Below, piece after piece: positions 1 to 8,524 of a stretch of DNA of 64,000 nt. The stretch spans positions 1 through 64,000 of the forward strand of contig CAUYUJ010005003.1 of NCBI GenBank assembly GCA_963575745.1, in the 5' to 3' direction. The translations under genes and the position numbers were made by a program. Numbering within the stretch: position 1 is the stretch's first letter; each line of letters begins with the position of its first letter. The DNA is from Prorocentrum cordatum (Eukaryota; Sar; Dinophyceae; Prorocentrales; Prorocentraceae). A model generated the notes under the pieces. The model was not told the origin of the DNA and made no database searches. It worked only from the letters and a program-made list of their open reading frames with translations.

Positions 1-75
1 GTCGGGAGGTCCCAGATGGACTTTCACCTCGGAACCGTTCCAGGGTGAAAACCCATCTGGAACCCCCTCCCGACG
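1..75. repeat. Hairpin element K, copy 1
   Basis: The ends are inverted repeats: GTCGGGAG at the left and CTCCCGAC at the right, with the internal block TCCCAGATGG matched by CCATCTGGAA, and TTCACC by GGTGAA. The whole 75 bp can fold into one imperfect hairpin. The element is at the window edge, so its left boundary cannot be proved. Confidence 0.6.
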
Positions 76-188
76 CAAAACGGCTCTGTCGGGGATGGGG
101 GGGGTGCACCCGAGCTCCCAAAATGGCAATTTTCCAAATGAAATTTCATATTGGGGAGCTTGTTTTTCGCGGCTGGGCCCTCCCGCGC

Positions 189-266
189 AGCGTCGAGAGG
201 TCCCAGATGGATTTTCACCCCGGAACCGTTCCAGGGTGAAAATCCATCTGGAACCCTCTCCCGACG
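189..266. repeat. Hairpin element K, copy 2
   Basis: This is a second copy of the hairpin at 1-75, with the same order of blocks (GAGAGGTCCCAGATGG, centre GGAACCGTTCC, then CCATCTGGAACC and CTCTCCCGAC). Both copies are followed by the same GCAAAACGGCTCT, so the repeated unit is longer than the hairpin. Degenerate half copies that keep the GGAACGGTTCC centre follow at about 750-870. Confidence 0.6.
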
Positions 267-290
267 CAAAACGGCTCTCTTGGTGGCTTC

Positions 291-735
291 TGTGAGGAGC
301 CCAATCAGAGCTTCTGTAAAGAGTCCAGTGAGGGCTTCTGCAAGGAGCCCAGTGAAGGCTTCTGCAAGGAGCCCAGTGAGGGCTTCTGCAAGGAGCCCGG
401 TGAGGGCTTCTGCAAGGAGCCCAGTGAGGGCTTCTGCAAGGAGCCCAGTGAGGGCTTCTGCAAGGAGCCCAGTGAGGGCTTCTGCAAGGAGCCCAGTGAG
501 GGCTTCTGCAAGGAGCCCAGTGAGGGCTTCTGCAAGGAGCCCAGTGAGGGCTTCTGCAAGGAGCCCAGTGAGGGCTTCTGAAAGGAGGCCACTAAGAAGG
601 CTTCTGAAAGGAGGCCACTAAGAGGGCTTCTGAAAGGAGGCCACTAAGAGGGCTTCTGAAAGGAGGCCACTAAGAGGGCTTCTGAAAGGAGGCCACTAAG
701 GGCTTCTGTAAGGAGGCCACTAAGGGCTTCTCTGT
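291..735 (+). repeat. 24-bp then 26-bp minisatellite
   Basis: About twelve copies of a 24-bp unit (GAGGGCTTCTGCAAGGAGCC plus CAGT) run from about 291 to 580. They grade into a related 26-bp unit containing GAGGCCACTAAGAGGGCTTC to about 735. Because 24 is a multiple of three, the first array is open in several frames and would encode an eight-residue repeat (ARSPVRAS). I see no reason to treat it as a gene. Confidence 0.85.
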
Positions 736-885
736 AAGGAGCTCAAAATGTGTCCAGATGGGTTTTCACCCCGGAACGGTTCCAGGGTGATTCCGGAACC
801 TGAAACGGTCAGTGTCAAGTTTCCAGAATCACCCCGGAACGGTTCCAGGTGATTCCGGAACCTGAAACAGAGGATTTTCCCCAGC

Positions 886-916
886 CCCCCCCCCCCACAC
901 ACACACACACAACACA

Positions 917-1015
<99 letters not shown>

Positions 1016-1033
1016 CACACACACACACACACG

Positions 1034-1065
<32 letters not shown>

Positions 1066-1072
1066 CACACAA
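886..1072. repeat. CA dinucleotide microsatellite
   Basis: About 185 bp of nearly pure CA with four CG interruptions, preceded by a C run. It lies immediately upstream of the first recognisable LINE-1 sequence. Histidine/threonine and cysteine/valine open frames across it are artefacts. Confidence 0.95.
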
Positions 1073-1089
1073 ACCCTCGAACGCCAGAG

Positions 1090-1900
1090 CGGTGCATGTC
1101 AAGTGGCGACCTTTAACAATCAGCCACTTCGCACTAAGAAGAGATGGGGAGCTCGAGATCGGCGCTGCACTGCTCGACAGCAGCTCTTGCAATCCCAACT
1201 TGGAGAAGAGGGCGTCCTGATTGCGGGGGCGCAGGAGGAGGGGGGGGGGTAGCAGAGGAACAAGGAGGCAATGTAATGTTGTGGTGTGCGCTGCTGGACG
1301 CGATCAATACAATGACGGAGTTGAACGCTGGATCAGCCCTGCGACCCCCTATGCCAACCAGGGAGGGTGGGGTGGGGATCCTATGGCGCTGAGACCACAG
1401 GGTGTTCAGCTTGTCCACATGCACCCCCGCATCCTCATTGCGACGATCAAGGCGCCTGCCCTCCCCCTCATTGTCTTAGTGGCCCACGCCCCGCATGCTG
1501 GAACTCCCCGCGCTGAGCGGTCTATTTTTTCTTGGCAGGAGCTGGAGAGCGGAGAGCCTCGCTCGCAAGTGGGAGCCTGACACCATTTGCACCGATGCGA
1601 ACGGCAAAGTCGGATTTCCCATTAAAGCCGTTGATGCTGCTTGACCTGCCAAGCCACAAGATGGCAATGGACAGCAGCCGCGTGATATTCTGCGCAGCGC
1701 CCACGCGGTGGCGGCTGATACGATGAAATGTAAAAGGGGCGGGTGCACCTACACATATAAGAAGGGATCTCATCGCAGGATTGACTTCCTCCTTGTAAAA
1801 TAAAGAATACCCTGTGGCCCCTTTGGACACTTGGGCCACGCGTGACTTCGAGCACCTTAGGGAGCGCGAGGATCACGACCCCCTCGTGGCCGAGCTCAAA
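1090..1900 (+). pseudogene. LINE-1 endonuclease (EEP/APE-like) domain fragment
   Basis: The endonuclease/exonuclease/phosphatase domain nicks target DNA to prime reverse transcription. Translation of 1221-1580 gives a block typical of this family (QLVHMHPRILIATIKAP, then VLVAHAPHAG). A second block near 1780 reads RIDFLLV, which corresponds to the late motif before the catalytic D-H pair. The frame opening at 1814 contains DHDPLVAELKW, the expected D-H dipeptide. At least two frame changes and an in-frame stop separate the blocks. I do not see the N-terminal Asn and Glu motifs clearly, so that end is eroded. The assignment rests on motif order, not on a search. Confidence 0.65.
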
Positions 1901-2600
1901 TGGAAGCAGAACCCTTGCAGACAGAAGGAGTTCGCTTCGAGGATTGATCGTCCAAGAGTTGAGGACCCCGAGGCGCAATGCAGCGTCCACAGGCAACTGG
2001 CTCAAGCCGGGCCCTCTCGTTGGGACAAAGGCATCCATGGCCACTGGAAGGAAATCCAAGAAGCCATTCACGGAGCTGCGGTGAAAGCCCTCGGGAAACA
2101 AGATGTCAGACCCAGAAAGCCGCGCATTCATCCGGCCACCTTTGCCGTGATCCGCGCCCGACGAGCTGTCCGCAAGGCGTGATTTGTGGCGAGCAAGGCT
2201 TGTCTCCAGGGCGAGGACTCCAGCTTGGGCCCGTGCCCGGGTGGGCCCCGAATGCACGGCGCTGCTCTCGTTGGCCGTTTTTTCTATCTCGCCATCAACG
2301 CCAGTAAAGGGGGATTATTCACTTTGCCCGGGCTCAGTTACAAGTGTCACCACCATGGACAGCAAGCCCCCCTGTGGGAAATTGTGGCCCCCTTCACCAA
2401 ACAGTGCAATGTGATTGTTGAAAGGCACATTGATGTCCATGGGTTTCGCCTGGCGCTGATTCCAGGTTTGGGCAGATGTGCCTCTGCGCCCCAAGAGCCG
2501 CTCGATCGCGACTACACAATGCTGTTACTTCGCCATGATAATCGGGCGAGGCGATTGATTGATGGACGCACCCCAAGGAAAGAATGGCAGCATTTCCGTA
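1900..2600 (+). pseudogene. LINE-1 endonuclease-to-RT linker
   Basis: The frame at 1814-2182 continues through KPRIHPATFAVIRARRAVRK, an Arg-rich block of the kind that follows the endonuclease in LINEs of this group (aromatic/Ile helix then RRR). A second open stretch, 2186-2590, reads through AINASKGGLFTLPGL and ends in RRLIDGRTPRKEWQHF. There is a stop and a frame change at about 2182. The role of this linker in the family is not known to me. The stretch is flanked on the right by a G-run expansion. Confidence 0.55.
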
Positions 2601-2611
2601 CTTTGCTGAGG

Positions 2612-2684
2612 TGTGGGGTGGGGTGGGGGCGCGGTGGTGGGGCGGGGCGGGGGCGGGGTGGGGGAGGGGGGGGGGGGGGGGGGG
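2612..2684. repeat. G-rich run inside LINE-1
   Basis: GGGGTGGGGTGGGGGCG and related runs, ending in about 20 consecutive G. It interrupts the LINE-1 linker just before the block that leads into the reverse transcriptase. The many G tracts could form a G-quadruplex on the + strand. Confidence 0.8.
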
Positions 2685-2759
2685 CGACGTCGGACCCCCG
2701 TGGCCACCCCAGTGAGAACGGACCCCCAGGGACAAGTTCCTGCTATTCCCCTAGGGGAT

Positions 2760-2868
2760 GCTAGAGACATGCAAGGGCATTTTGCCAACATCGAAAGGGG
2801 GAAAAGTTGTCGATAGGGCTAGGGCGGCCCTGAAGTACTGCCAGGCTTCCGTCGAGTTACCTGCTGCT

Positions 2869-2901
<33 letters not shown>

Positions 2902-3219
2902 TGCCAGGCTGAAAACGCCGCTACTTGACGCAAAGTTGCTCATCCGCAACACTTCGAGGGGCGGGCCCCAGGACCTGGTGGAATCACCAACGATATCCTT
3001 AGAGCGGCTCCCAGAGAGGCGGCTCGACGTATTCACCCATTGTTTGTCAAGATGAGTTTGATGGCCCACGGGTCTCACGGGCTTCGACTTGGTGAAGTTG
3101 TTTCGCTGTATGAAGGAAAAAGAGACGAGGCCATGGCGACTTCACAGCGTAGTGCGTTGCTGTGCAATGCCAGTTTGAAGCTCCACCGTCAGTTCATGCG
3201 ATCGAGGGCCAAAGAATTG
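2760..3219 (+). pseudogene. LINE-1 reverse transcriptase, N-terminal part
   Basis: Translation gives GHFANIERGK, then (after a short insertion at 2848-2910) RAPGPGGITNDILRAAPREA and IHPLFVKMSLMA. These match the RT block that carries the G-P-D/G-G signature followed by a hydrophobic helix, and then the K-G-G/L-Y-K-G-K region (here SLYEGKRDE). One in-frame stop (TGA at about 2926) lies between the insertion and the signature. The usual Asp of the GPDG signature is Gly here. The sequence is cut at 3219 by the 113-bp dimer and resumes in a compatible order at 3446. Confidence 0.8.
2838..2910. mobile_element. 53-bp poly-C-ended insertion with 10-bp target duplication
   Basis: CTGCCAGGCT occurs at 2838-2847 and again at 2901-2910. 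The 53 bp between them end in a run of 30 C (31 counting the first base of the repeat). The coding sequence on the left (RARAALKYCQA) continues directly after the second repeat (ENAAT). The segment plus one repeat copy is 63 bp, a multiple of three. That is what an insertion with duplication of its target would leave. A slippage event is the alternative. Confidence 0.7.
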
Positions 3220-3445
3220 GGCGCCCGAGTTATCCGGGGTAACTCGGGCCCGGGGTAACTCGGGTTTGGATTCCCGAAAAAGGAGCCCGAGTTAGCCCTG
3301 ACCCGAGTTACCCCTGATGATTCGGGGCTCTGGACGCCCGAGTTATCCGGGGTAACTCGGGCCCGGGGTAACTCGGGTTTGGATTCCCGAGAAACGAACC
3401 CGAGTTAGCCCTGACCCGAGTTACCCCTGATGATTCGGGGCTCTG
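3220..3445. mobile_element. Dimer of a 113-bp palindromic unit, 9-bp target duplication
   Basis: Two head-to-tail copies (3220-3332 and 3333-3445) are nearly identical. Each carries several CCCGAGTTA and TAACTCGGG blocks that can pair, so each unit is strongly palindromic. The dimer is flanked by AAAGAATTG (3211-3219) and AAAGAACTG (3446-3454), a 9-bp direct repeat with one mismatch. It splits the LINE-1 reverse transcriptase at a point where the family is normally continuous. A single related unit lies in the opposite orientation at 13928-14041. No coding capacity. Confidence 0.8.
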
Positions 3446-4145
3446 AAAGAACTGTTGTACCTCTTGCTTTGTCAGGAGCAGATGGGAGGCGGACCTGGGC
3501 GAGGGGCGGACTTCGCCCGCCCGTTTACCCGTTGCCGCCTGCAGGAGCTGGCGCCCAAAAAAGAACAGACCGCCATCATTGTTTGCTTGGACTTGGCTGC
3601 GGCGCTGTACTCTATTTCGCGCCAGCTCACCCTGTCTCTCCCCCAGAAGGAGGAGCAGCTTAAGGATGCGATCGCGGCTCCCCCCCTCTCCCTGATTTGA
3701 CATAACACTGCGCCCCAACCTGCCGAGGCGCCTATTTTAGACAAAGAGCTGGAAGACCAACACTTACTCGCGCTCATTCGGAGCACGCAAGCAGGCAGTT
3801 GGTGGCAGTATAAAAGGGGCCGAGAAGTTCGTCCTTCTTCTTTTGGGTCTAAAACGGAATCGGCGCTTGCGCGCGACATGTTCATCCTTGTGTTTGCCCC
3901 CATTGTCAGAGGCATCCATCATGATATGGCCTGGGGAAGGCGCCTGGCCCCGATCCCGTCGACGGAAGGCCCATTCGCTCCTGCCGCGCAGACACTGGAG
4001 GAGCCCGACGCAGCCACTGCCCACGTCGACGACCTCGCGCCCATAGCGTCTTGTGAAGATGCCAGCCTGGCCACCGTCATTGGAGACCATATGTTAGACG
4101 TTGTGCATGAAAATGTGCCCAATCAAGGTTTGCAACTCAATGGTA
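3446..4145 (+). pseudogene. LINE-1 reverse transcriptase, catalytic core
   Basis: Two frames carry the core. In 3455-3700, GGGPGRGADFARPF is followed by IIVCLDLAAALYSI, which corresponds to RT motif A (F-x-D-x-x-x-A-F-x-S), with the catalytic Asp kept. In 3860-4140, DMFILVFAPIVRGI is followed at 4022-4033 by HVDD, the YxDD-type active-site box with Tyr replaced by His, and then by the helix HENVPNQGLQLN. A frame change separates the halves at about 3700-3860. The sequence loses resemblance to RT at about 4145, where the 150-bp array begins. Confidence 0.8.
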
Positions 4146-4236
4146 ATCCGCCGACCCTGTCGGCGTGTGTGAGGGGCTTTTCCGTTCGAGCCGTCATCTC
4201 CGTCATTCTTTGTACTCGTCGTCTCTGTTCTTCCCT

Positions 4237-5205
4237 TTCCCTGGGAGACCTCTTCCCCTGGGCTCCAGCCAAGCCGACCTTGAGCAACCTCGTAATTGAG
4301 TCGAAGGGAAGCCCCTTCCCTTTGATCCCTCCCCCGCCGGGAGGGGGGGGGGGGTCGACCCCCCCCGGGTCAGACGCGACGCCCCCCTGGGACTCCTCTT
4401 CCCCTGGGCTCCAGCCAAGCCGACCTTGAGCAACCTCGTAATTGAGTCGAAGGGAAGCCCCTTCCCTTTGATCCCTCCCCCGCCGGGAGGGGGGGGGGGG
4501 GGGTCGACCCCCCCCCCGGGTCAGATACGACGCCCCCCCCTGGGACTCCTCTTCCCCTGGGCTCCAGCCAAGCCGACCTTGAGCAACCTCGTAATTGAGT
4601 CGAAGGGAAGCCCCTTCCCTTTGATCCCTCCCCCGCCGGGAGGGGGGGGGGGGCGTCGACCCCCCCCCCGGGTCAGATACGACGCCCCCCCCTGGGACTC
4701 CTCTTCCCCTGGGCTCCAGCCAAGCCGACCTTGAGCAACCTCGTAATTGAGTCGAAGGGAAGCCCCTTCCCTTTGATCCCTCCCCCGCCGGGAGGGGGGG
4801 GGGGGGTGTCGACCCCCCCCCCGGGTCAGATACGACGCCCCCCCCTGGGACTCCTCTTCCCCTGGGCTCCAGCCAAGCCGACCTTGAGAAACCTCGTAAT
4901 TGAGTCGAAGGGAAGCCCCTTCCCTTTGATCCCTCCCCCGCCGGGAGGGGGGGGGGGGTGTCGACCCCCCCCCCGGGTCAGATGCGACGCCCCCCCCTGG
5001 GACTCCTCTTCCCCTGGGCTCCAGCCAAGCCGACCTTGAGCAACCTCGTAATTGAGTCGAAGGGAAGCCCCTTCCCTTTGATCCCTCCCCCGCCGGGAGG
5101 GGGGGGGGGGTGTCGACCCCCCCCCCGGGTCAGATACGACGCCCCCCCCTGGGACTCCTCTTCCCCTGGGCTCCAGCCAAGCCGACCTTGAGCAACCTCG
5201 TAATC
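4237..5205 (+). repeat. Tandem array of about 150-bp units with opposed C/G runs
   Basis: The sequence GGCTCCAGCCAAGCCGACC recurs at 4261, 4407, 4560, 4712, 4865, 5017 and 5169, giving six full units of 146-153 bp and a seventh start. Each unit holds AAGGGAAG-CCC-CTTCCCTT, which can form an 8-bp stem, and then CCTCCCCCGCCGGGAGG with long G and C runs around GTCGAC. The units differ mainly in run length. The array sits inside LINE-1 between the HVDD box and the connection region. The multi-frame open reading frames across it are artefacts. Confidence 0.9.
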
Positions 5206-5566
5206 TCTTGCTGCGCATTGCGAACAGGGTCGGCGGCACCGGCCGTCAGGCCTTCGCAATAAAACGATGTTCATGGTTTGCCCTTTCTGGAAAAATGCGA
5301 GACACACTGAGCAGCACCTGTCCGGCGTTGAAGGGGGTGGCGGAGATCATGTGGTGCCGGAGAAGCATGGCGTGGGAACCACGGCTGTTCACCAACATGA
5401 ACTCCTTGGGACCACTATTACTGACAAGCTTGCCCAGCATCAACCAGACCTTGCCCAGACCAACGTTGCACCCTGGGGCCACTCATGCAGATGAGAGGGG
5501 AAACCCGACCTATTCGCACCGCTTTAGCGCCCAGGCAACGGCATCCTGACAAGAGCAAGGTCAGGC
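5205..5566 (+). pseudogene. LINE-1 RT thumb/connection fragment
   Basis: After the array, one frame reads VHQHELLGTTITDKLAQ (about 5380-5440). This resembles the thumb block found after the YxDD box in LINEs (tyrosine/leucine-G-T-x-x-T/D). Other frames show only short blocks. Stops occur at about 5496 and 5548, so this is decayed coding sequence leading into the open frame at 5567. Confidence 0.5.
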
Positions 5567-6355
5567 GTGCGGAGAGTTATGCGTCCTCTAAGTTGCTGTG
5601 TGGCATTTGCTGTTGGGACCCCCATCGCCCCTGCCATGAATAAAAGGATGGGCAAAGCCCAGATGGATGTGTTTAGGGCCGCCCTAGCCATGCCCACCCG
5701 TCGAGAAGGCTCACACTTCCCCCAGAGTGAGGTTATTTGGAAAGCGGAGAGGCTGCCGTTTGAAGATGTACATCATATCGCTCCTCTCCAATTTCTTGCG
5801 CGTATGCTGCGACATGCGTCCCCCGCCCTCCTCGCTCTTCTCAATTGCGTGCTCTCCCACAAGAACACCTGGGTCCAAAAACGCCAGGGCGATTTTCGGT
5901 GGATGCTGCCATATGTGAGGGAAGGGGAAATGCCAGAGGAAGGGTCCTTTCACGCGTGGATGTTGTATGCTCGCCAGCAGCAAGCGCTTCGAGCTCTTGT
6001 GGCGACTGTTGCCCAGAGGGTGATGACTGAGAGAAATGAGTGGTATGCAAAAGAGGAACATGGGCATCGTATGTGGGACAGGACTAATGGTCTTATAATT
6101 GATTATAGTTGTGGGGCCCCTCGCCCTGCTCATGCTGCTGCCCTTTTCCGCTACCCACGTTATGAGTGCAGGTTTCATAGCACGACTGCGCGAGCCCTTC
6201 GAGCCCACATGACCATTATACATCCGTGCAAGAAGGATCCTGAACAATATATTGTTGATGGTTCGTGCTGTCACGTTTGTACGACGGAGTTCCATTCCCG
6301 ACCCCGTTTGATCAAACACCTAAGGAGGGTGCCCGCATGCATGCGCACTGGCTGA
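5567..6355 (+). CDS. LINE-1 ORF2 C-terminal fragment with Cys/His fingers
   Basis: A 262-codon open frame, the longest non-repetitive one in LINE-1. Residues about 15-60 resemble the connection region after RT. Residues about 60-120 (PLQFLARMLRHASPALLALL, then a Trp/Asp-rich stretch ending FRWMLPYV) match the block that precedes the fingers in this LINE group. Residues about 195-258 carry two zinc-finger-like blocks. The first (YECRFHSTTARALRAHM, then IIH) has lost one Cys. The second is CHVCTTEFHSRPRL, then H and C (C-x2-C...H-x5-C). Such fingers probably bind RNA or DNA during target-primed reverse transcription. The ATG is only the first in the frame; similarity begins after it. No promoter or independent function is evident, so this is a gene remnant and not a free-standing gene. 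Confidence 0.7.
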   Translation: MRRVMRPLSCCVAFAVGTPIAPAMNKRMGKAQMDVFRAALAMPTRREGSHFPQSEVIWKAERLPFEDVHHIAPLQFLARMLRHASPALLALLNCVLSHKNTWVQKRQGDFRWMLPYVREGEMPEEGSFHAWMLYARQQQALRALVATVAQRVMTERNEWYAKEEHGHRMWDRTNGLIIDYSCGAPRPAHAAALFRYPRYECRFHSTTARALRAHMTIIHPCKKDPEQYIVDGSCCHVCTTEFHSRPRLIKHLRRVPACMRTG

Positions 6356-7340
6356 ATCGTGACATAGCTTGTGTGCCTATCACGGAGGAGACCAAGGATC
6401 AGACCATACTGCACCACAACACAATCGATCCATGGGGCTGCATGATGATTACGCGGCCCGCCCTGCCCATAAGAGGACATTTGGTCCCCCTTGGCGCCCA
6501 TGAAGGCGGGGATGACCCTCACCTCGACCCCCAGCCTTTACCTGTGGCTGTCTAAATTGCGGACCCCCCCCTCCTCCGCCCGCCTATTGGTTTCCGACCG
6601 TTTCTGTTGAACCTCTGGAGTCCCCTGTGTGGCTTGTGGTTGAGGACAAGGATGTTGCTGACCCACGTGCCGAGAGCCTTCTTCGATACCACGCTGAAGC
6701 GCACCACATGGCTCCCCTTGTTGTGCGATTGAGAAATTCGGATGATGGAGAAACCTTGCACGGGTGTCGTCGCGTGTTGCCCCCCCGAAGGAACCTGGGA
6801 GCCCCGCTGGTATACTCAAGAGAGAGGAGGTGGCCTCTTTCGTCCGATCAGATCTGTTTCCCGACCCCAGGGATTGGCGGCGCTCACTGTGAAGGAGCAG
6901 AGAGATGTGAGAGAAGCCAATAAATTGTAGAGGATGTCGAAAGCGTCGATGTACGCTGCTACTCATGCCCGCATCCCCTTCATTCTCACCCACCGTTTTA
7001 TCCCTGTTCCGCTCCCCTCCCCTTGGGCCTCATTGCCAACCTAGTGGGCGAAGCGTCAGGACAGCATGACTAATATTGTAGGCCTGACGGGGCTGTGCTC
7101 CAACAGGCGGTGCTGGAAAATGGAGTCGACACTGCCCTGGTAGAATTGGGAGACTGTGAGAGGGATGGAAGCATGTGGGCAGATGCGCTTCCCTCTGTTG
7201 TTGTCGTTTCGTTTGTGTTTTGCATTGTGACCTCCTCTGTGAATATGGGTGTCTGGAGGATGGACCCGTATTGTGATGGTCACGCGCCCAATAGGGGCAA
7301 AGAGGTTGGGGCCCTAGCTGCGTCGTCGCCCCTCTCTCTG
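6356..7340 (+). pseudogene. LINE-1 C-terminal region
   Basis: One frame continues past the fingers (to 6555) as ACVPITEETKDQ and then RPALPIRGHLVPLG, a Pro-rich block that follows the fingers in related LINEs. Farther on, the frame ending near 6930 gives PQGLAALTVKEQRDVREANK, which matches a conserved helix of the C-terminal domain of these LINEs as I remember it. The frame at 7095-7346 ends with WRMDPYCDGHAPN. I do not know the biochemical role of this domain. Several stops and frame changes separate the blocks. The last recognisable residue is at about 7340. Confidence 0.5.
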
Positions 7341-7384
7341 CACTGACTTGTTATACTTTAAGAGAGGCTGCTTGAACTAATCGC

Positions 7385-7465
7385 CTATAGCACGGGAGAG
7401 AGAGGCGGAGGAGAAGGAAAAGGACGGGTCGCCTAAGCCCTTCGGAGAAACCCTCCCCCGTCCTG
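7385..7465 (+). repeat. Family H copy 1 (GGA run plus CGCCTAAGCCC block)
   Basis: A short purine-rich stretch (GGAGGAGAAGGAAAAGGAC) is followed by GGTCGCCTAAGCCC and TTCGGAGAAACCCTCC. The same pairing of a GGA array with this block is seen at 44575-44775 and 47545-47800. It starts just after the last LINE-1 coding sequence. Confidence 0.65.
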
Positions 7466-7787
7466 CCTCCCCGCCAAGAGTCTACGGCCAGGAACTATTA
7501 CTCAGCGTGTCGCGGGGCGGCCCCGGCGACACGCCGTGCCTGGCAAGCGGATGTGGCGTGCCGCTCCGCGTCGCCCCGCGGAAGACTCGGGAACGCACGG
7601 GACGCTGACGCCTCGGGCACGGGAAGTGGGTAGCGCGTCGCGCCGCATCGCCGTGGGCCGGAAACGGCGGAGCGACGCGCTTTTCCAAAAAAACCCGACC
7701 GTGAACACCGAGGGCTGCCCCGGGAAATGTCGTCCCCGCCTCTGAAGCGCCAGACAACACCTCCTGACACTGGTGCTCCCTGCCTTG
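7466..7787. other. Unassigned GC-rich spacer
   Basis: About 320 bp of GC-rich sequence between family H and family B. Open frames on both strands are Arg/Pro/Ala-rich with no motif. I see no feature in it. Confidence 0.5.
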
Positions 7788-8031
7788 AGCAGGGACCGAC
7801 CGTCCCAGCATTCATATAGTCGTGCCACGACATATTCTTAGAACCCCAAAATGCTCGAATGACAATAACAGTGTTCTTAGAACATGAACCCAATGTACTA
7901 AGACAAGACAGTCCAAACTAGAACTGTTCTTCGACCGACCATTTCGTGCAAACCACAAAAGGGTCGTAGAACATTCTTGGGTGGGCCTATGTGCACGCGG
8001 GGACGCTTCGCCACTGCTTGACTGCCAGCAG
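7788..8031. mobile_element. Family B short element, copy 1
   Basis: About 244 bp with conserved ends. The left begins GAGCAGGGACCGACCGTCCC and ATAGTCGTGCCACGACAT; the right contains GTGGGCCTATGTGCACG and CGCTTCGCCACTGCTTGA. The right end, reverse-complemented, resembles the left end over about 55 bp (imperfect terminal inverted repeat). The interior has repeated TTCTTAGAAC-type blocks. Three further copies: 8944-9189, 13092-13222 (partial) and 26781-26985. Non-coding. Confidence 0.65.
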
Positions 8032-8307
8032 TCGATCGACCGTCGGCCTTCTCCATCCTGGCCCTGGCCAGGCCCCCGCGGAAACCTGGGGCGTGCCGAC
8101 TTCCACGGGCGATCGCCACGAGCTCCAGCACATCATCAAGGCAACCCTGGGAAGCATTTTTCCGCATGGGCCACCGGCTCCTGCTGGGAATCTGGTTCCC
8201 CCCCTGCCGGGAGGGAGGCGACGAGGACAAAGGGGAATCCCGTATCCCCCCGGAAGATCCGTAACAAACCTCAAGGACTGGCTGCAACACCTTCTAGCAT
8301 AGTTTGA

Positions 8308-8507
8308 AGCCTCCTGAATGGGGTCCGAGTAGATGGGGTCGGAGGATCGCGCCGCCAACGCATCGGCGATGCATCGGCGACGTCTGCGACGCATCGGCGA
8401 CGTCGGCACAGAGAAAATCCGGCTCCAAATCTAGCCGCATCGCCGATGCATCGGCGAGGCGACGCGATACTCCGACCCCATCTGCTCGGACCCCACCTGG
8501 AGGCCTC
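8308..8507. mobile_element. Family A palindromic element, copy 1
   Basis: Long terminal inverted repeats: the left contains GGGGTCCGAGTAGATGGGGT then CGGAGGATCGCGCCG; the right is its near-exact complement ending ACCCCACCTGG. The middle is an array of the ten-base motif GCATCGGCGA in direct and inverted orientation. Total about 200 bp. Further copies at 25523-25744, 32344-32571 and 33595-33807. No open frame of interest; likely a non-autonomous inverted-repeat transposon. Confidence 0.8.
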
Positions 8508-8524
8508 GAACAATGACCCTCCTG

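Larger units (their letters stand above)
1090..7340 (+). mobile_element. LINE-1: decayed endonuclease/RT LINE with nested insertions
   Basis: On the + strand the conceptual translations follow, in order, the plan of an APE-type LINE ORF2: endonuclease (about 1090-1900), linker (1900-2750), reverse transcriptase (2760-5600), connection region and Cys/His fingers (5600-6350), and a C-terminal region (6350-7340). The reading frame changes many times and stops are frequent, so the copy is dead. Three blocks that break the coding logic are foreign: 2848-2910, 3220-3445 and about 4150-5205. I see no ORF1 and no clear 5' or 3' end; the boundaries are those of the last recognisable coding sequence. 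Confidence 0.8.

Noticed and set aside
151-621. 156-codon frame with an eight-residue SPVRASAR repeat
   Set aside because: It is the translation of a 24-bp minisatellite; the complementary strand is equally open and there is no start context or domain.
849-1220. His/Thr- and Cys/Val-rich frames
   Set aside because: Translations of a CA dinucleotide array.
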